From: Halocatena halophila
GTDB lineage: Archaea; Halobacteriota; Halobacteria; Halobacteriales; Haloarculaceae
Length of the DNA: 64,000 nt
Direction: 5' to 3'
Assembly: GCA_027563145.1 (NCBI GenBank)
Contig: CP071306.1
Span: 1-64,000 of the forward strand
A program made the position numbers and the translations under genes. Shown here one piece after another: positions 18,060 through 26,523 of the stretch. The notes below the pieces were generated by a model. That model was not told where the DNA came from, made no database searches, and saw only the letters and a list, made by a program, of their open reading frames with translations. Each line of letters begins with the position of its first letter. Position 1 is the first letter of the stretch.

Positions 18060-19160
18060 ATGGATCTATCAGCTGAGAAGGATTCGTTCGGTTTGGTTCG
18101 ATTGCGTCCACTCGGACTCGTTGGCGTGATCCTGGCTCTCTCGGCGGTGGGAAGCGTCGTTTTTGCTGTTGCGAAATCGGGGATCAGTACTCCCATCGCC
18201 GGCGTTACCCAGTCAACGATCGCTGCACTCGCCCTCACAGTTTGTGGACTGATGGTGCTCTCAGTCGGTGCGATCTGTGCGCGACAGCACTGGTCAGCGA
18301 GTGGCTCGCCCGAGGGCTGGCTGACGATCGTTGGCGTGGGGACGCTTTGCTGGGTGGCAGTCGTCTTCGGAGTTGGGGTGGCTGATCTCCAATCGTTGCT
18401 GGCGGGTGCCGTGCCCGCAACGCTGCTCCGTGTAATGCTCGTTTTCGTGTTTCCGGCTGTCGTCGTGGCCTGGCTCTGTGGGTTCTCCCTCGGAACAGGA
18501 GTGTCACCCCTCGCTGAGAAGACCATCGCTGCCAGCGTTGGTGGGGTAGCTCTCTGTGCAGGGCTGCTGTCAGTTGCCGTCATACAATTTACAATTGGGT
18601 CGGGGATGACGATGATGGCCAGCATGACAGGACGAACACCGCTCTGGTACTGGTTGGGAGTCGAAGCCATCGTTGCACCGCTGCTCCTTGGCGTCGGTAT
18701 GGCGGTGCTGTTCTGTGGTTCGATCGAACAGCTGCTCAGTCGTGCGTACGGTCGACCGACTGCCATCGCCGGGATCACTGCGCTGGTGCCTGCCACAACG
18801 TTCGGTTCCATGCTACCGGGCGGATCGATTCTCGAAATTGCCTGTGCGGTCATCGCCTGCGTGCTGGCCATGGCACTTGAGCGTCGAGGTCCAGAGGATA
18901 CTGGCGTCGGTCAGACGGTGTGGGCACTCGTAAGTGGGATCGCCGTGTTGCTCGCCACCTTCAGCACGCTCTTGTTGGTTGTCGCCACTGGGTTTCAGGA
19001 CGGTTCACTGCTCGGGCTGCTTTCAGTTCTGGCGCTGGCCCTCGTTGCTGGGAGTGGAGCGATCGGCTTCGACCGAACGGGGTCGGTCTGGGTCGGGGCG
19101 ATTCCGTTCTCTGTCTATCTCATCGTTACCGCGCTCGGTCTTCGCATGCTGGGATGGTAG
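18060..19160 (+). CDS. Polytopic membrane protein of unknown function
   Basis: A 366-residue hydrophobic protein with about ten to eleven predicted helices spread over its length, separated by very short loops, and a short soluble N-terminus (MDLSAEKDSFGLVRLRP). I recognise no transporter motif. Base composition and codon use look like its neighbours. The 3' end overlaps a small antisense reading frame by 138 bp. The function cannot be inferred. Confidence 0.65.
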   Translation: MDLSAEKDSFGLVRLRPLGLVGVILALSAVGSVVFAVAKSGISTPIAGVTQSTIAALALTVCGLMVLSVGAICARQHWSASGSPEGWLTIVGVGTLCWVAVVFGVGVADLQSLLAGAVPATLLRVMLVFVFPAVVVAWLCGFSLGTGVSPLAEKTIAASVGGVALCAGLLSVAVIQFTIGSGMTMMASMTGRTPLWYWLGVEAIVAPLLLGVGMAVLFCGSIEQLLSRAYGRPTAIAGITALVPATTFGSMLPGGSILEIACAVIACVLAMALERRGPEDTGVGQTVWALVSGIAVLLATFSTLLLVVATGFQDGSLLGLLSVLALALVAGSGAIGFDRTGSVWVGAIPFSVYLIVTALGLRMLGW

Positions 19161-19358
19161 GCGGAACTCTCGGAAGGCCCAGATTCCGACACAGATCGCT
19201 CCCAGTGGAATGAACCAGTAGCCTCCAAAGAAAATGGCTATGAACGCAAGTTCTGGAAGCTCTCTCCCCGCATCATAGAAGATTATTACCGAAATCACAG
19301 CACAGAAACAAAATAAAATCCGTAACAGACGCAGCCGCACTGGCGTGAAAAACGACAT
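19023..19358 (-). CDS. Possible small membrane protein overlapping its neighbour
   Basis: A 111-residue frame. The first 65 residues contain two hydrophobic segments (LRILFCFCAVISVIIFY and LAFIAIFFGGYWFIPLGAICVGIW) and lie in otherwise unassigned sequence. The charged C-terminal tail overlaps, antisense, the last 138 bp of the upstream membrane-protein gene, so this part may simply be the shadow of that gene. Coding status is uncertain. Confidence 0.4.
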   Translation of the reverse strand: MSFFTPVRLRLLRILFCFCAVISVIIFYDAGRELPELAFIAIFFGGYWFIPLGAICVGIWAFREFRLPSQHAKTERGNDEIDRERNRPDPDRPRSVEADRSTPSNEGQRQN

Positions 19359-19399
19359 ACGACCCGTTACTCGGCTACGAACAAGTAACTACTGTCGGC

Positions 19400-20107
19400 T
19401 CACACCAATTCGTCCAGCCGTTCGCGTGCGGTCTCGAGCCCATCAGATTCTTCCCTGATGTGTTCTCCGACCGACTGCACTGCCACAATCAGTGTCGCAC
19501 CAACCGCTGGATCGACCGCACCATCGAGCGCTTCGATTCGGCTCCGGTGATCGTCGATCCGGGTGAGCAAGCGCCCGATTGCCGGATCGACTGTGTCCCC
19601 AAGTGCGGTTCGAATCGCGGAGCGATACGCATCGACCGACGCGGCGTCGGCCAATCCTCGAGGCTGGTGCATCGACGCGGGAACGTTGTCCGGATCAGGG
19701 CGCTCGCCGCTATCAGCGCCGTTGAGCAATGCATAGCAATAGCGCCGCTCGGAGTCATCGAGTGTTGTCCGTAGTTTGGCCTCTCTTGTGGCATACTGGA
19801 GTTCGGTCGCCCCCAGATACGTCGTCGACAGCGGTTCGAGCGAGCCTGCGTTGATAAAGCCAGCAGTGGCCCGATACGACCGACAGGTTGTAGCCGCGAT
19901 CGAGAGCCCGGCCTTGAGGTCTTCCTCCTCGATGGCCTGGCGCGCGGGCGTGAGATCAAGCGAGGCCCGACCGGCAGTGTGCTCCGTTCGGTCGTCGAGC
20001 CCACGGCTGCGAACACTCCCACACGACGGGCAGGCGATCGACCCGGACTCGTAATACGACCACTCGATTCCGCAGTCGCGACACTCACGGTGCCCCCGGA
20101 TTTTCAT
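19400..20107 (-). CDS. Zinc-ribbon protein of a haloarchaeal family (DUF7117-like)
   Basis: A 235-residue protein. It begins with a TFIIB-type zinc ribbon (Cys9, Cys12, Cys26, Cys29: CRDC and CPSC), then a mostly helical acidic domain. The start at 20107 is chosen because it opens directly into the zinc ribbon. Function unknown; relatives occur throughout haloarchaea. It is divergent from the probable frameshifted gene that begins near 20189. Confidence 0.75.
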   Translation of the reverse strand: MKIRGHRECRDCGIEWSYYESGSIACPSCGSVRSRGLDDRTEHTAGRASLDLTPARQAIEEEDLKAGLSIAATTCRSYRATAGFINAGSLEPLSTTYLGATELQYATREAKLRTTLDDSERRYCYALLNGADSGERPDPDNVPASMHQPRGLADAASVDAYRSAIRTALGDTVDPAIGRLLTRIDDHRSRIEALDGAVDPAVGATLIVAVQSVGEHIREESDGLETARERLDELV

Positions 20108-20188
20108 GGATGATATTGCCGGCGTGGACAAAAAAGGGGGTCGGCTCGTCCCCAACGATTTTGATCGTCCACCACGAGATACAAATCG

Positions 20189-20696
20189 ATGACAGTACCA
20201 CCCCTGTTGTCGCCGACGGAGGATAGAGGAAGCCACGAGCGCGTGGCTGATCGAGAAATTCTGCGATAGTCCACCAACCGTCGAACGCACGGGTGAGGTC
20301 GTCACCGTTGCGCTTGACGATCGCACCGCACAGCTCACGCCCAGTGGTGCTCGTGCGTTATATACCGCACTCGAACGGACGCTCTACCAGCAGGGTTCGT
20401 TCGTTCACACTGCGTTCGAACACCGACCCGATGGCTCCTACGTCGTCGAACGAAAGCGTGCTACTTCCAGTGGCCACCGGAAAGTGTTCGATTCATTCGA
20501 ATCTGTCCAGCGACTGTACCATGAGATGGGCGAGACGTTCTCGGCGAGCGATCTCGACCGTCCGGGTCTCACCGGCGGACGAACGCATTTGCTCGTGCGA
20601 CATTTCGCAGAGCATCCGGCGTTCGACTGTGAACTCTGCAGCCAACAACCACTCACCGTGGAGAAACGAACGGAGGTGTGTTCGGCAGACGACTGA
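20189..20696 (+). pseudogene. Conserved haloarchaeal protein gene with a 5' frameshift or missing start
   Basis: The main reading frame (20193-20696) translates to a coherent protein: AWLIEKFCDSPPTVERTGE, later AFEHRPDGSYVVERKRA and RTHLLVRHFAEHPAFDCEL. It has no ATG, GTG or TTG before residue AWLIEK; the first in-frame GTG (20484) would discard more than half the protein. A good ATG at 20189 lies in the frame one base off and reads MTVPPLLSPTEDRG before hitting a stop at 20267. One extra base at about 20225-20240 would explain this. The likely intact product is about 168 residues, function unknown. Confidence 0.55.
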
Positions 20697-20868
20697 CCGG
20701 TGATATGGGATTATCGAGCAAAACTCAGGGCGGGCGGCCATTCGGAGTATTCGGGAATCGAACAATTTCGACCGTTACGAACCGTAGTCTCACGATGCTA
20801 CGCTGGCGTGTGAATGAACCGAGTTTATCCCGCCCATTGGCCCCGTAACGGCCTGACAGACTGCTCTA

Positions 20869-20914
20869 CACTGGACAGTTTCAGTAGTATCGACTGGACT
20901 GAAACCCACCAGTG
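20869..20914 (+). other. Two-step stem-loop upstream of a microprotein gene
   Basis: CACTGG (20869-20874) pairs with CCAGTG (20909-20914), and inside it GTTTCAGT (20878-20885) pairs with ACTGAAAC (20898-20905), with symmetric 3-nt internal loops and a 12-nt apical loop. It sits 40 bp before the ATG of the 48-residue gene. It could be a 5'-leader structure, an operator, or the 3' end of an upstream transcript. Confidence 0.35.
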
Positions 20915-20954
20915 AGACCACAAGTTTTTGGCGAACGCGGGTCCTAAACCGGGT

Positions 20955-21101
20955 ATGCGATCCGAAGCGGAGATTCGTGAGCAATACGAGTATCTCAAAG
21001 ACGAGCTCGACGATGAGGACATGCGACACGAAGGTGTTCGGCAAATGTTCACCTACTACCGTCGAGCGCTGGGATGGGTACTCGAAGAAGAGCACATGTA
21101 G
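20955..21101 (+). CDS. 48-residue charged microprotein
   Basis: Short frame opening MRSEAEIREQYEYLKDELDD and ending GWVLEEEHM. It is highly charged and predicted to be entirely helical, with no hydrophobic segment. Similar short proteins (REQYE.LK...DDED.RHEGVRQMF.YYRRALGWVLEE style) are familiar in haloarchaea, which is why I call it coding despite its length. Function unknown. The region 20697-20954 before it holds no gene, only the stem-loop. Confidence 0.6.
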   Translation: MRSEAEIREQYEYLKDELDDEDMRHEGVRQMFTYYRRALGWVLEEEHM

Positions 21102-21178
21102 GCCCCACACGTGCCGTCCTGGCACGCTCATGATCGCTAACCCGGTACATTTATACCAATAAAGCCACTTGGTTAGAT

Positions 21179-21275
21179 TGACGCTTCGCTTGGAGGGCCG
21201 AAGCGTCAGCGGGGACCAATTCAGGGCGGCATGCCTTGCCGGGCGTTTTCATCCCGGCCGGGCTGCTTTCCTTTC
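21179..21275 (+). ncRNA. Possible small structured RNA
   Basis: A TATA-like ATTTATACC (21149-21157) lies about 27 bp before a perfect 9-bp hairpin, GACGCTTCG (21180-21188) with CGAAGCGTC (21199-21207). A second hairpin, GCCGGG/CCCGGC (21238-21258), follows, then a pyrimidine-rich GCTTTCCTTTCTACTTCG that could terminate transcription. No convincing protein is encoded. It matches no RNA family I know, and the boundaries are guesses. Confidence 0.3.
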
Positions 21276-21296
21276 TACTTCGAATACTTCAGAGAG

Positions 21297-21512
21297 TTAC
21301 TGCTCAGCATCCGTTTCGAGTTGCGTGGCGACTCGTTCTGTGGCGTCTGCAAGCCGATTGACCGTATTCAACAGTTGCGTGAGCAGATACAGCACGTACA
21401 AAAACAAGAGTGATAGCAATCCTAGAAACACCTGTCCTTTGATCACTGCCACAGTCACAATGAGCACTGTCAGGAGCCCAAACAACGGTGGCTTCATCGA
21501 ATCTCTAGCCAT
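21297..21512 (-). CDS. Small two-helix membrane protein
   Basis: A 71-residue protein. Residues 8-25 and 28-48 are hydrophobic (LFGLLTVLIVTVAVIKG, FLGLLSLLFLYVLYLL), followed by an amphipathic C-terminal tail (NTVNRLADATERVATQLETD) with coiled-coil character. The start may instead be Met6 at 21497. Function unknown. Confidence 0.55.
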   Translation of the reverse strand: MARDSMKPPLFGLLTVLIVTVAVIKGQVFLGLLSLLFLYVLYLLTQLLNTVNRLADATERVATQLETDAEQ

Positions 21513-21628
21513 AGCAGCGACTCGGTGGGCGATCAGTTATTCTTTCTGTTCTGATGGGTAGTTCGAATTGCTGGAAATCGTTTGGGACACGGCAATCGTT
21601 TATCTTTCCGCACCACAACTGTGAACGT

Positions 21629-22576
21629 ATGCTCCTGATCGGCAGCGACGACGGGGTGTACACCCAATTCGATGGGCACACCGAACAGACGCTAGATGCC
21701 GGTCGCGTCCACCGCCTTCGCACCTTCGATGGTGTGTCGGGCGCGTTCGCGGCGACACAGGGTGGACTGTATCACACGGATAATGGCACGGAGTGGCGAG
21801 AGCTCTGTGTGCCCCACGAACGAACGAACGCAGTGACAGTGAATCCGGACGCAAATGAACTGCTCGTCGGAACGAGTCCCGCACACATCTTTCGAGCATC
21901 GCTGTCGTCGATCGACCCACCCTCACCACCCACATGGACAGAACTTGATGGATTCCAGCAGCTCCCCTCGCGTGATGACTGGTGTCTCCCGCGCCACGAG
22001 AATCGAGCCCATGTCAGGGAAATCCTCGCCGATCCCGCCGGAGAAAACTGGCTCGTTGCCGGCGTCGAAGTCGGTGGCATCCATTGTAGCACGGATGGTG
22101 GTCGCTCATGGGTCGAGCGATCGAATGGTGTGGATCCCGACATCCATGAACTAACCGTTACCGGCCCGGCCGAATACGTTGCTGCAACCGGACACGGTCT
22201 CTACCGAACGCGTGATGCCGGCCAGACATGGAAGCGTCTCGATCAGAACGTCCGCCAGTCGTACTTCAGAAGTGTCTATTCGATCGGCGACAACGTCTAT
22301 GCCGCCGGTGCCCTCTCGAATTCCTCGGACTGGGACGATCCAGACGCAGATCCCGGACTGTTCGTCGCAACCAACGCCGGCTCACTCGATCCGCTCAGCA
22401 TTCCCGCTACCGACGAAATGGTGACGGGAATGACAGCCATCGAGGGTGAACTCTACGTCGCCACACACCACGGCCGATTGTTCGCACATCGAGGCTCCTG
22501 GAACGACGTTGGCGAGTTTCCCGTCCGCGGGCCACTGACTGGCCGTTACACACCCGTGGCCGCGCTCGATGCCTGA
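21629..22576 (+). CDS. BNR/sortilin-like beta-propeller protein
   Basis: A 315-residue protein with repeated beta-propeller blades of the BNR/YVTN type: GVYTQFDG, GLYHTDNGTEWREL, GIHCSTDGGRSWVERS and GLYRTRDAGQTWKRL, i.e. Asp-box-like S/T-x-D-x-G-x-T/S-W motifs. There is no signal peptide, so it should be cytoplasmic. In other genomes such proteins are annotated as glycosyl hydrolase-like, but no catalytic set is visible. The start at 21629 opens into the first blade. Confidence 0.8.
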   Translation: MLLIGSDDGVYTQFDGHTEQTLDAGRVHRLRTFDGVSGAFAATQGGLYHTDNGTEWRELCVPHERTNAVTVNPDANELLVGTSPAHIFRASLSSIDPPSPPTWTELDGFQQLPSRDDWCLPRHENRAHVREILADPAGENWLVAGVEVGGIHCSTDGGRSWVERSNGVDPDIHELTVTGPAEYVAATGHGLYRTRDAGQTWKRLDQNVRQSYFRSVYSIGDNVYAAGALSNSSDWDDPDADPGLFVATNAGSLDPLSIPATDEMVTGMTAIEGELYVATHHGRLFAHRGSWNDVGEFPVRGPLTGRYTPVAALDA

Positions 22577-22581
22577 AAAGG

Positions 22582-22848
22582 TCACTCGATCTGAAACGCG
22601 CCACCGGTCTCACCGTCCGACCATTCGATCTCGAACTCGACGCTCATTTCGACGTCGTCACCCTCAGTCTCGCGCTCGACCTTTACCTCGAATTCTGCTG
22701 TCTCGGGCACTGTTAGCGTAATCTCCTCCGCTCCGTCTGTGAGCGTGAACGACTCATCAGCCGCTAACTTGTCAACGACGGATTGTAGATAATCAGCGAT
22801 TGCTGTGCGGGACTGTTGGCGCTCAACCTCGAACAACGTTTCTTCCAT
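22582..22848 (-). CDS. Amphi-Trp domain protein
   Basis: An 88-residue single-domain protein. The motif EFEIEWSDG near the C-terminus, with its conserved Trp, and the alternating strand pattern of FEVKVERETEGDDVEMSVEF, mark the amphi-Trp domain found in many haloarchaeal small proteins. Function unknown. It converges with the beta-propeller gene, 5 bp apart. Confidence 0.8.
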   Translation of the reverse strand: MEETLFEVERQQSRTAIADYLQSVVDKLAADESFTLTDGAEEITLTVPETAEFEVKVERETEGDDVEMSVEFEIEWSDGETGGAFQIE

Positions 22849-22995
22849 GCCATGTTATCATTCCACCCGGCAATAAATTAGTCGACTCGCTAGAACAGAC
22901 AAAACAAGCGACATGTTTAATACTACCTGTTTTCTAACACTCGCTATCGTTTTGAACGTCGAATCGAACGGTTGGGAAACACTCTCACCCGGAAA

Positions 22996-23008
22996 CGGTT
23001 GTTAACCG
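22996..23008. promoter_or_regulatory. Inverted repeat upstream of the PadR gene
   Basis: CGGTT-GTT-AACCG, a 5-bp inverted repeat 50 bp before the PadR-like start. PadR regulators often bind short palindromes in their own promoters. A TATA-like GGTAATATCC (about 23033-23042) lies between it and the ATG. Weak evidence; arms this short occur by chance. Confidence 0.25.
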
Positions 23009-23057
23009 ATCGACACGCTTATGGCACCCAATAGGTAATATCCGTAAGTATACAGTC

Positions 23058-23345
23058 ATGCACGATTTGACCGGTTTTCAACGGGATCTGCTGTATGTCA
23101 TCGCGGGGAGCGATGAACCACACGGGCTCGCGATCAAAGAGGAGCTCGAAGAGTACTACGAAAAGGAGATTCACCACGGGCGCTTATACCCGAATCTCGA
23201 CACGTTGGTCGAGAAGGGGCTGGTAGAAAAGGGCCAGCGCGATCGTCGAACGAATTTCTATACGGTTACACGGCGGGGGAACCGTGAGATCGATGCGCGC
23301 AACGAGTGGGAGGCGCAGTACATCGATCTCGAAGTCACGGCATAA
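23058..23345 (+). CDS. PadR family transcriptional regulator
   Basis: A 95-residue winged-helix protein. FQRDLLYVIAG, then LAIKEELEEYYEKEIHHGRLYPNLDTL and GLVEKGQRDRRTNFYTVTRRG are the PadR helix-turn-helix and wing. It lacks the C-terminal dimerisation domain of larger PadR proteins, as is usual for haloarchaeal members. It is not clearly in an operon. The target is unknown and possibly itself. Confidence 0.88.
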   Translation: MHDLTGFQRDLLYVIAGSDEPHGLAIKEELEEYYEKEIHHGRLYPNLDTLVEKGLVEKGQRDRRTNFYTVTRRGNREIDARNEWEAQYIDLEVTA

Positions 23346-23388
23346 GACCAACCAGGGGGTCGAACGAGGACCGACACACCCACAGGGG

Positions 23389-24750
23389 TTATTCTTCAGC
23401 TTCGTCGTCTGCGGATGGGGAGACACTATCGCCGTCAGCTCGACGACGGACGTTTACCTGATAATGTTTGAGAATATCGCGACCGAGCAACAGCGGATAA
23501 TCCATGTGGCTTCTGTCTTCGACGCTGGCGGTGACGGTGTGCTGGCGTCCACCAATACCGATTACCAGATCGACGACAGGGCGTACCGTTCCACCTTTTA
23601 CTGAGCCAGATTTCACCCGTGTTTTTGCTTTGATCGGGCCGGCTCCAATGTCAGCGGCGAGCGAGGTGTCGATCGATGTCCGGGTGGCACCTGTGTCGGA
23701 TTTGGCCAGTGTGGTGGTCGAGCCGCTCGTTCCGCTGACGACAACCTCCTCGATGTAGCCGATGATCGATGCTGTCTCAGAACGAGATCGGTACCGATCT
23801 GGGATACACGATGGTGTCGAGTCATCGAGCGTGCTAGATAGTTCATGGACGCGTTCGGTGTCGATGGAGACTCCCCCTCGTTCGAGCGCAAGCTGTGCAA
23901 TGTAGGGCGCAGGCGACCGTCCAGTGGCTGCGAACAGCCCCTTGAAGCCAGCAGTAGGATTGACCTCAAGGACGTACCATCGATCACCATCGCCAACGAG
24001 ATCCACGCCGGCGTAGTCGAGATCCATCACCTCAGCAGTGTACAGCGCGATCTTTGCGGCGGGTTCCGGAAGAGTTGTGGTTTCGTCTTCGACGGTCCCA
24101 CCGAGAGCAACGTTCGTCCGCCAGTCACCATCGGGCGCATACCGACGCATTGTGCCGACGATATGTCCGTCGACGATGTAGATACGGAGATCACTGTGTC
24201 GAGTGTCTTCTTCCTCGATGAGCGACTGTAAGAACGCCTGTCGGTTCCCAACCCGAGGATTCACCGGGTCAGTGAGATCGACCTTCCACGTGCCACCGCC
24301 GTGCGTTCCGATCGCGGTTTTGTACACGCCGATCGCTCCGAACCGCTCGCGATCGTCGTTGAGGCGCTCGTTCGACAGTGCGAGCAATGCATCGGGAACT
24401 GGACTGTCCCAGGCTGTGAGCTTCGTCGCTGTCGCAAACTTATGGACGGCCGTCAACACCGCCGCTGGTTGGTTTAACATCGGCCGAATCTCTGCGAGCG
24501 TCTGGGCCAATCCAAGCTCCTCAATCGGTGCCTCACTGTTCGACAACAACAATCGGTTGACGATCACGTCCACTGCCGGCTCCAGATCGATCGAACCATC
24601 ATCGATGGCGATCGTCGTGTTTTCTCCACGGAGCCACACCGGCTCATGGCCGAGTGCCTCAATCGCATTCAGTATCGATTTCGTCTCCTTGCTGTTGTGT
24701 AATGCGAGTACGCCGACGCGGACGACGTCACTATCACCCCCGGAATTCAT
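23389..24750 (-). CDS. RimK-type ATP-grasp ligase fused to RimB-type aspartic protease domain
   Basis: A 453-residue two-domain protein. Residues 10-310 are a RimK-like ATP-grasp ligase, with YKTAIGTHGGGTWKV, RRYAPDGDWRTNVALGG and the metal-binding DLVGDGDRWYVLEVNPTAGF. Residues about 315-435 are a retropepsin-like RimB/ATP-dependent zinc-protease domain, with AKSDTGATRTSIDT and LLLGRDIL. In bacteria RimK adds glutamates to a ribosomal protein and RimB trims them. Here both would be one chain. The aspartoacylase-like gene is divergent, 115 bp away, and could act on the same modification. Confidence 0.85.
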   Translation of the reverse strand: MNSGGDSDVVRVGVLALHNSKETKSILNAIEALGHEPVWLRGENTTIAIDDGSIDLEPAVDVIVNRLLLSNSEAPIEELGLAQTLAEIRPMLNQPAAVLTAVHKFATATKLTAWDSPVPDALLALSNERLNDDRERFGAIGVYKTAIGTHGGGTWKVDLTDPVNPRVGNRQAFLQSLIEEEDTRHSDLRIYIVDGHIVGTMRRYAPDGDWRTNVALGGTVEDETTTLPEPAAKIALYTAEVMDLDYAGVDLVGDGDRWYVLEVNPTAGFKGLFAATGRSPAPYIAQLALERGGVSIDTERVHELSSTLDDSTPSCIPDRYRSRSETASIIGYIEEVVVSGTSGSTTTLAKSDTGATRTSIDTSLAADIGAGPIKAKTRVKSGSVKGGTVRPVVDLVIGIGGRQHTVTASVEDRSHMDYPLLLGRDILKHYQVNVRRRADGDSVSPSADDEAEE

Positions 24751-24865
24751 TCCTGCTACTATTAATGTATTTTTGTGTGAAAATACTGCCGGTTGGTAAT
24801 ATATTACTATCGTATTGAGTTATTCCAATGATAGATTTTAGTACCAATTCCCTGTGGTAGACTGT

Positions 24866-25900
24866 ATGGGCATGAGCGGAGAGACGTTCACGTTTCAGGG
24901 TGGTTCGGTTGCGCCGGGTGAGGCGAAGAACTTCCGCTATACGGTCAGTGAGACGTATCTCGGCGATGCCGTCAGGATTCCGGTGACGATCATCAACGGC
25001 AAGAAGCCGGGGCCGTCGGTGTTTTTGAGCGCCGCTGCACACGGCGATGAACTCAACGGCGTCGAGGTGGTCCGTGAGATCGCCCAGACGGGACTCTCAG
25101 GGGGTGATCTCACCGACATTGGGGGAACGCTCGTCTGTTTGCCGGTGTTGAATGTTCCGGCGTTTATTGCCCAGCAGCGGTATTTACCGATCTACGACCG
25201 GGATCTCAATCGATCGTTTCCCGGGAGCGAAAGCTCGACGAGCTCAAAACGCATGGCACACCGGATCTTCACCAACTTCATCGCGCCGTGTGATCTGGGC
25301 GTCGACTTTCACACATCAACGCGGGGGCGAACAAACGTGGTTCACGTGCGCGCTGACATGTCCGACGAGGCAGTTGCCAGACTCGCACACGCGTTTGCCA
25401 CGAACGTCATCATTTCGAGTGATGGGCCGACGGGCTCACTTCGTCGCGAAGCCTCCGACGCAGGAACGCCGACGATCACGGTTGAGATGGGCAAAGCCCA
25501 CCGGTTTCAGCGTCCGCTCATCGATCGCGCGCTCGAAGGAGTTAAAAGCGTGTTCGCCGAGTTCGAAATCACTGACTCCGAACAGGTTCGCTGGCCTGGC
25601 TGGCGAACGGTGATTGCAACGAGCGAGGACAAGACGTGGCTGCGCGCCGACGTTGGCGGACTCGTCGATATGCATTTCGAACAGGGCGCACTTGTTCACG
25701 AGGGGGATGTCATCTGTACGATTACTGATCCGTTTCTCGTCGACACTGAATCGGTTACTGCACCGTTTACCGGCCTGCTCGTTGGCGTTCTCGAAAATCC
25801 GCTGGTCTATCCCGGCAATCCGATCTGTCATCTGGTGAAACTCACCGACCGGACGAAACGGGCCGTGCAGCTCGATCAGGACGCCGTTGATCGGTCTTGA
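24866..25900 (+). CDS. Succinylglutamate desuccinylase/aspartoacylase family hydrolase
   Basis: A 344-residue zinc hydrolase. Zinc ligands lie in SAAAHGDELNG (His, Glu) and GVDFHTSTRG (His). The substrate segment is RDLNRSFPG and the catalytic Glu is in ITVEMGKA. A C-terminal beta-rich domain (LRADVGGLVDMH onward) is typical of the larger archaeal members. Its gene is divergent from the RimK-RimB fusion. Met at 24872 or a GTG at 24854 are alternative starts. Substrate unknown; removal of terminal glutamate-type groups is an inference from the neighbour. Confidence 0.85.
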   Translation: MGMSGETFTFQGGSVAPGEAKNFRYTVSETYLGDAVRIPVTIINGKKPGPSVFLSAAAHGDELNGVEVVREIAQTGLSGGDLTDIGGTLVCLPVLNVPAFIAQQRYLPIYDRDLNRSFPGSESSTSSKRMAHRIFTNFIAPCDLGVDFHTSTRGRTNVVHVRADMSDEAVARLAHAFATNVIISSDGPTGSLRREASDAGTPTITVEMGKAHRFQRPLIDRALEGVKSVFAEFEITDSEQVRWPGWRTVIATSEDKTWLRADVGGLVDMHFEQGALVHEGDVICTITDPFLVDTESVTAPFTGLLVGVLENPLVYPGNPICHLVKLTDRTKRAVQLDQDAVDRS

Positions 25901-26088
25901 ACCCGCCAAGTGCGACCGCAGCGAGCAGTGTAGTGGTCCAAGCGTCGGTTCGTGGGCGTGCAGTGTCGCTATCCCCCAGCGATTGCCACGACCAGGAGTC
26001 AATCGACCGAGTCGTGTGCATACGAGCACCGGAAGAACAGAACCCTAAACGCGCGGCCCGTCCACACCGATAGGCTGTGACTGCCCAA

Positions 26089-26523
26089 TCAGTGGGCAGC
26101 CCTTCGGGTTCCAGTACTGCGCAGTTCCTGGATATCGCTGGAGATGCGTTGGGGATTGCGAATGCCCCCAAGAACGACTGGACCGGTGTGACCGCTCACG
26201 GCGAACTCGACGTATCCCACACCCAGAAGGCGGCTCCCGTGTTTCGTGCTGGTGATGTGCTCGATCGGATATTCGTTCACGTTTGTCGTCCGCCAGGTCG
26301 ACTCTTTTACGATCACGCGATCTGACGTCACGACATACCGGGTTCGTTGTCGGGCACGCCAGGGAAAATACAGAAACACGAGTCCAAACCCAACCGTGCA
26401 AACCCCAATGATCCCGATGAATACGATCGATTTCATCCAGTTCAGCCAGCTGGGCTTTTGATTATGCAAGATTTCTTCACCATCGTGCAACGCCATGCCA
26501 GCAACTGTCCGCTGAATATCCAT
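26089..26523 (-). CDS. Membrane-anchored bacterial PH domain (DUF304-type) protein
   Basis: A 144-residue protein with two hydrophobic segments in a hairpin (residues 29-56: WMKSIVFIGIIGVCTVGFG, LVFLYFPW), followed by a small beta-rich domain with TRYVVTSDRVIVKES and VNEYPIEHITS, the signature of bPH2/DUF304 proteins. These domains sit at the membrane; their ligand is generally unknown. A 186-bp spacer separates it from the aspartoacylase-like gene on the left; nothing else was found there. Confidence 0.8.
   Translation of the reverse strand: MDIQRTVAGMALHDGEEILHNQKPSWLNWMKSIVFIGIIGVCTVGFGLVFLYFPWRARQRTRYVVTSDRVIVKESTWRTTNVNEYPIEHITSTKHGSRLLGVGYVEFAVSGHTGPVVLGGIRNPQRISSDIQELRSTGTRRAAH

Noticed and set aside
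21169..21561. 130-residue plus-strand frame starting at TTG
   Set aside because: It runs through both RNA hairpins and antisense to the two-helix membrane protein; it has no domain and a weak start.
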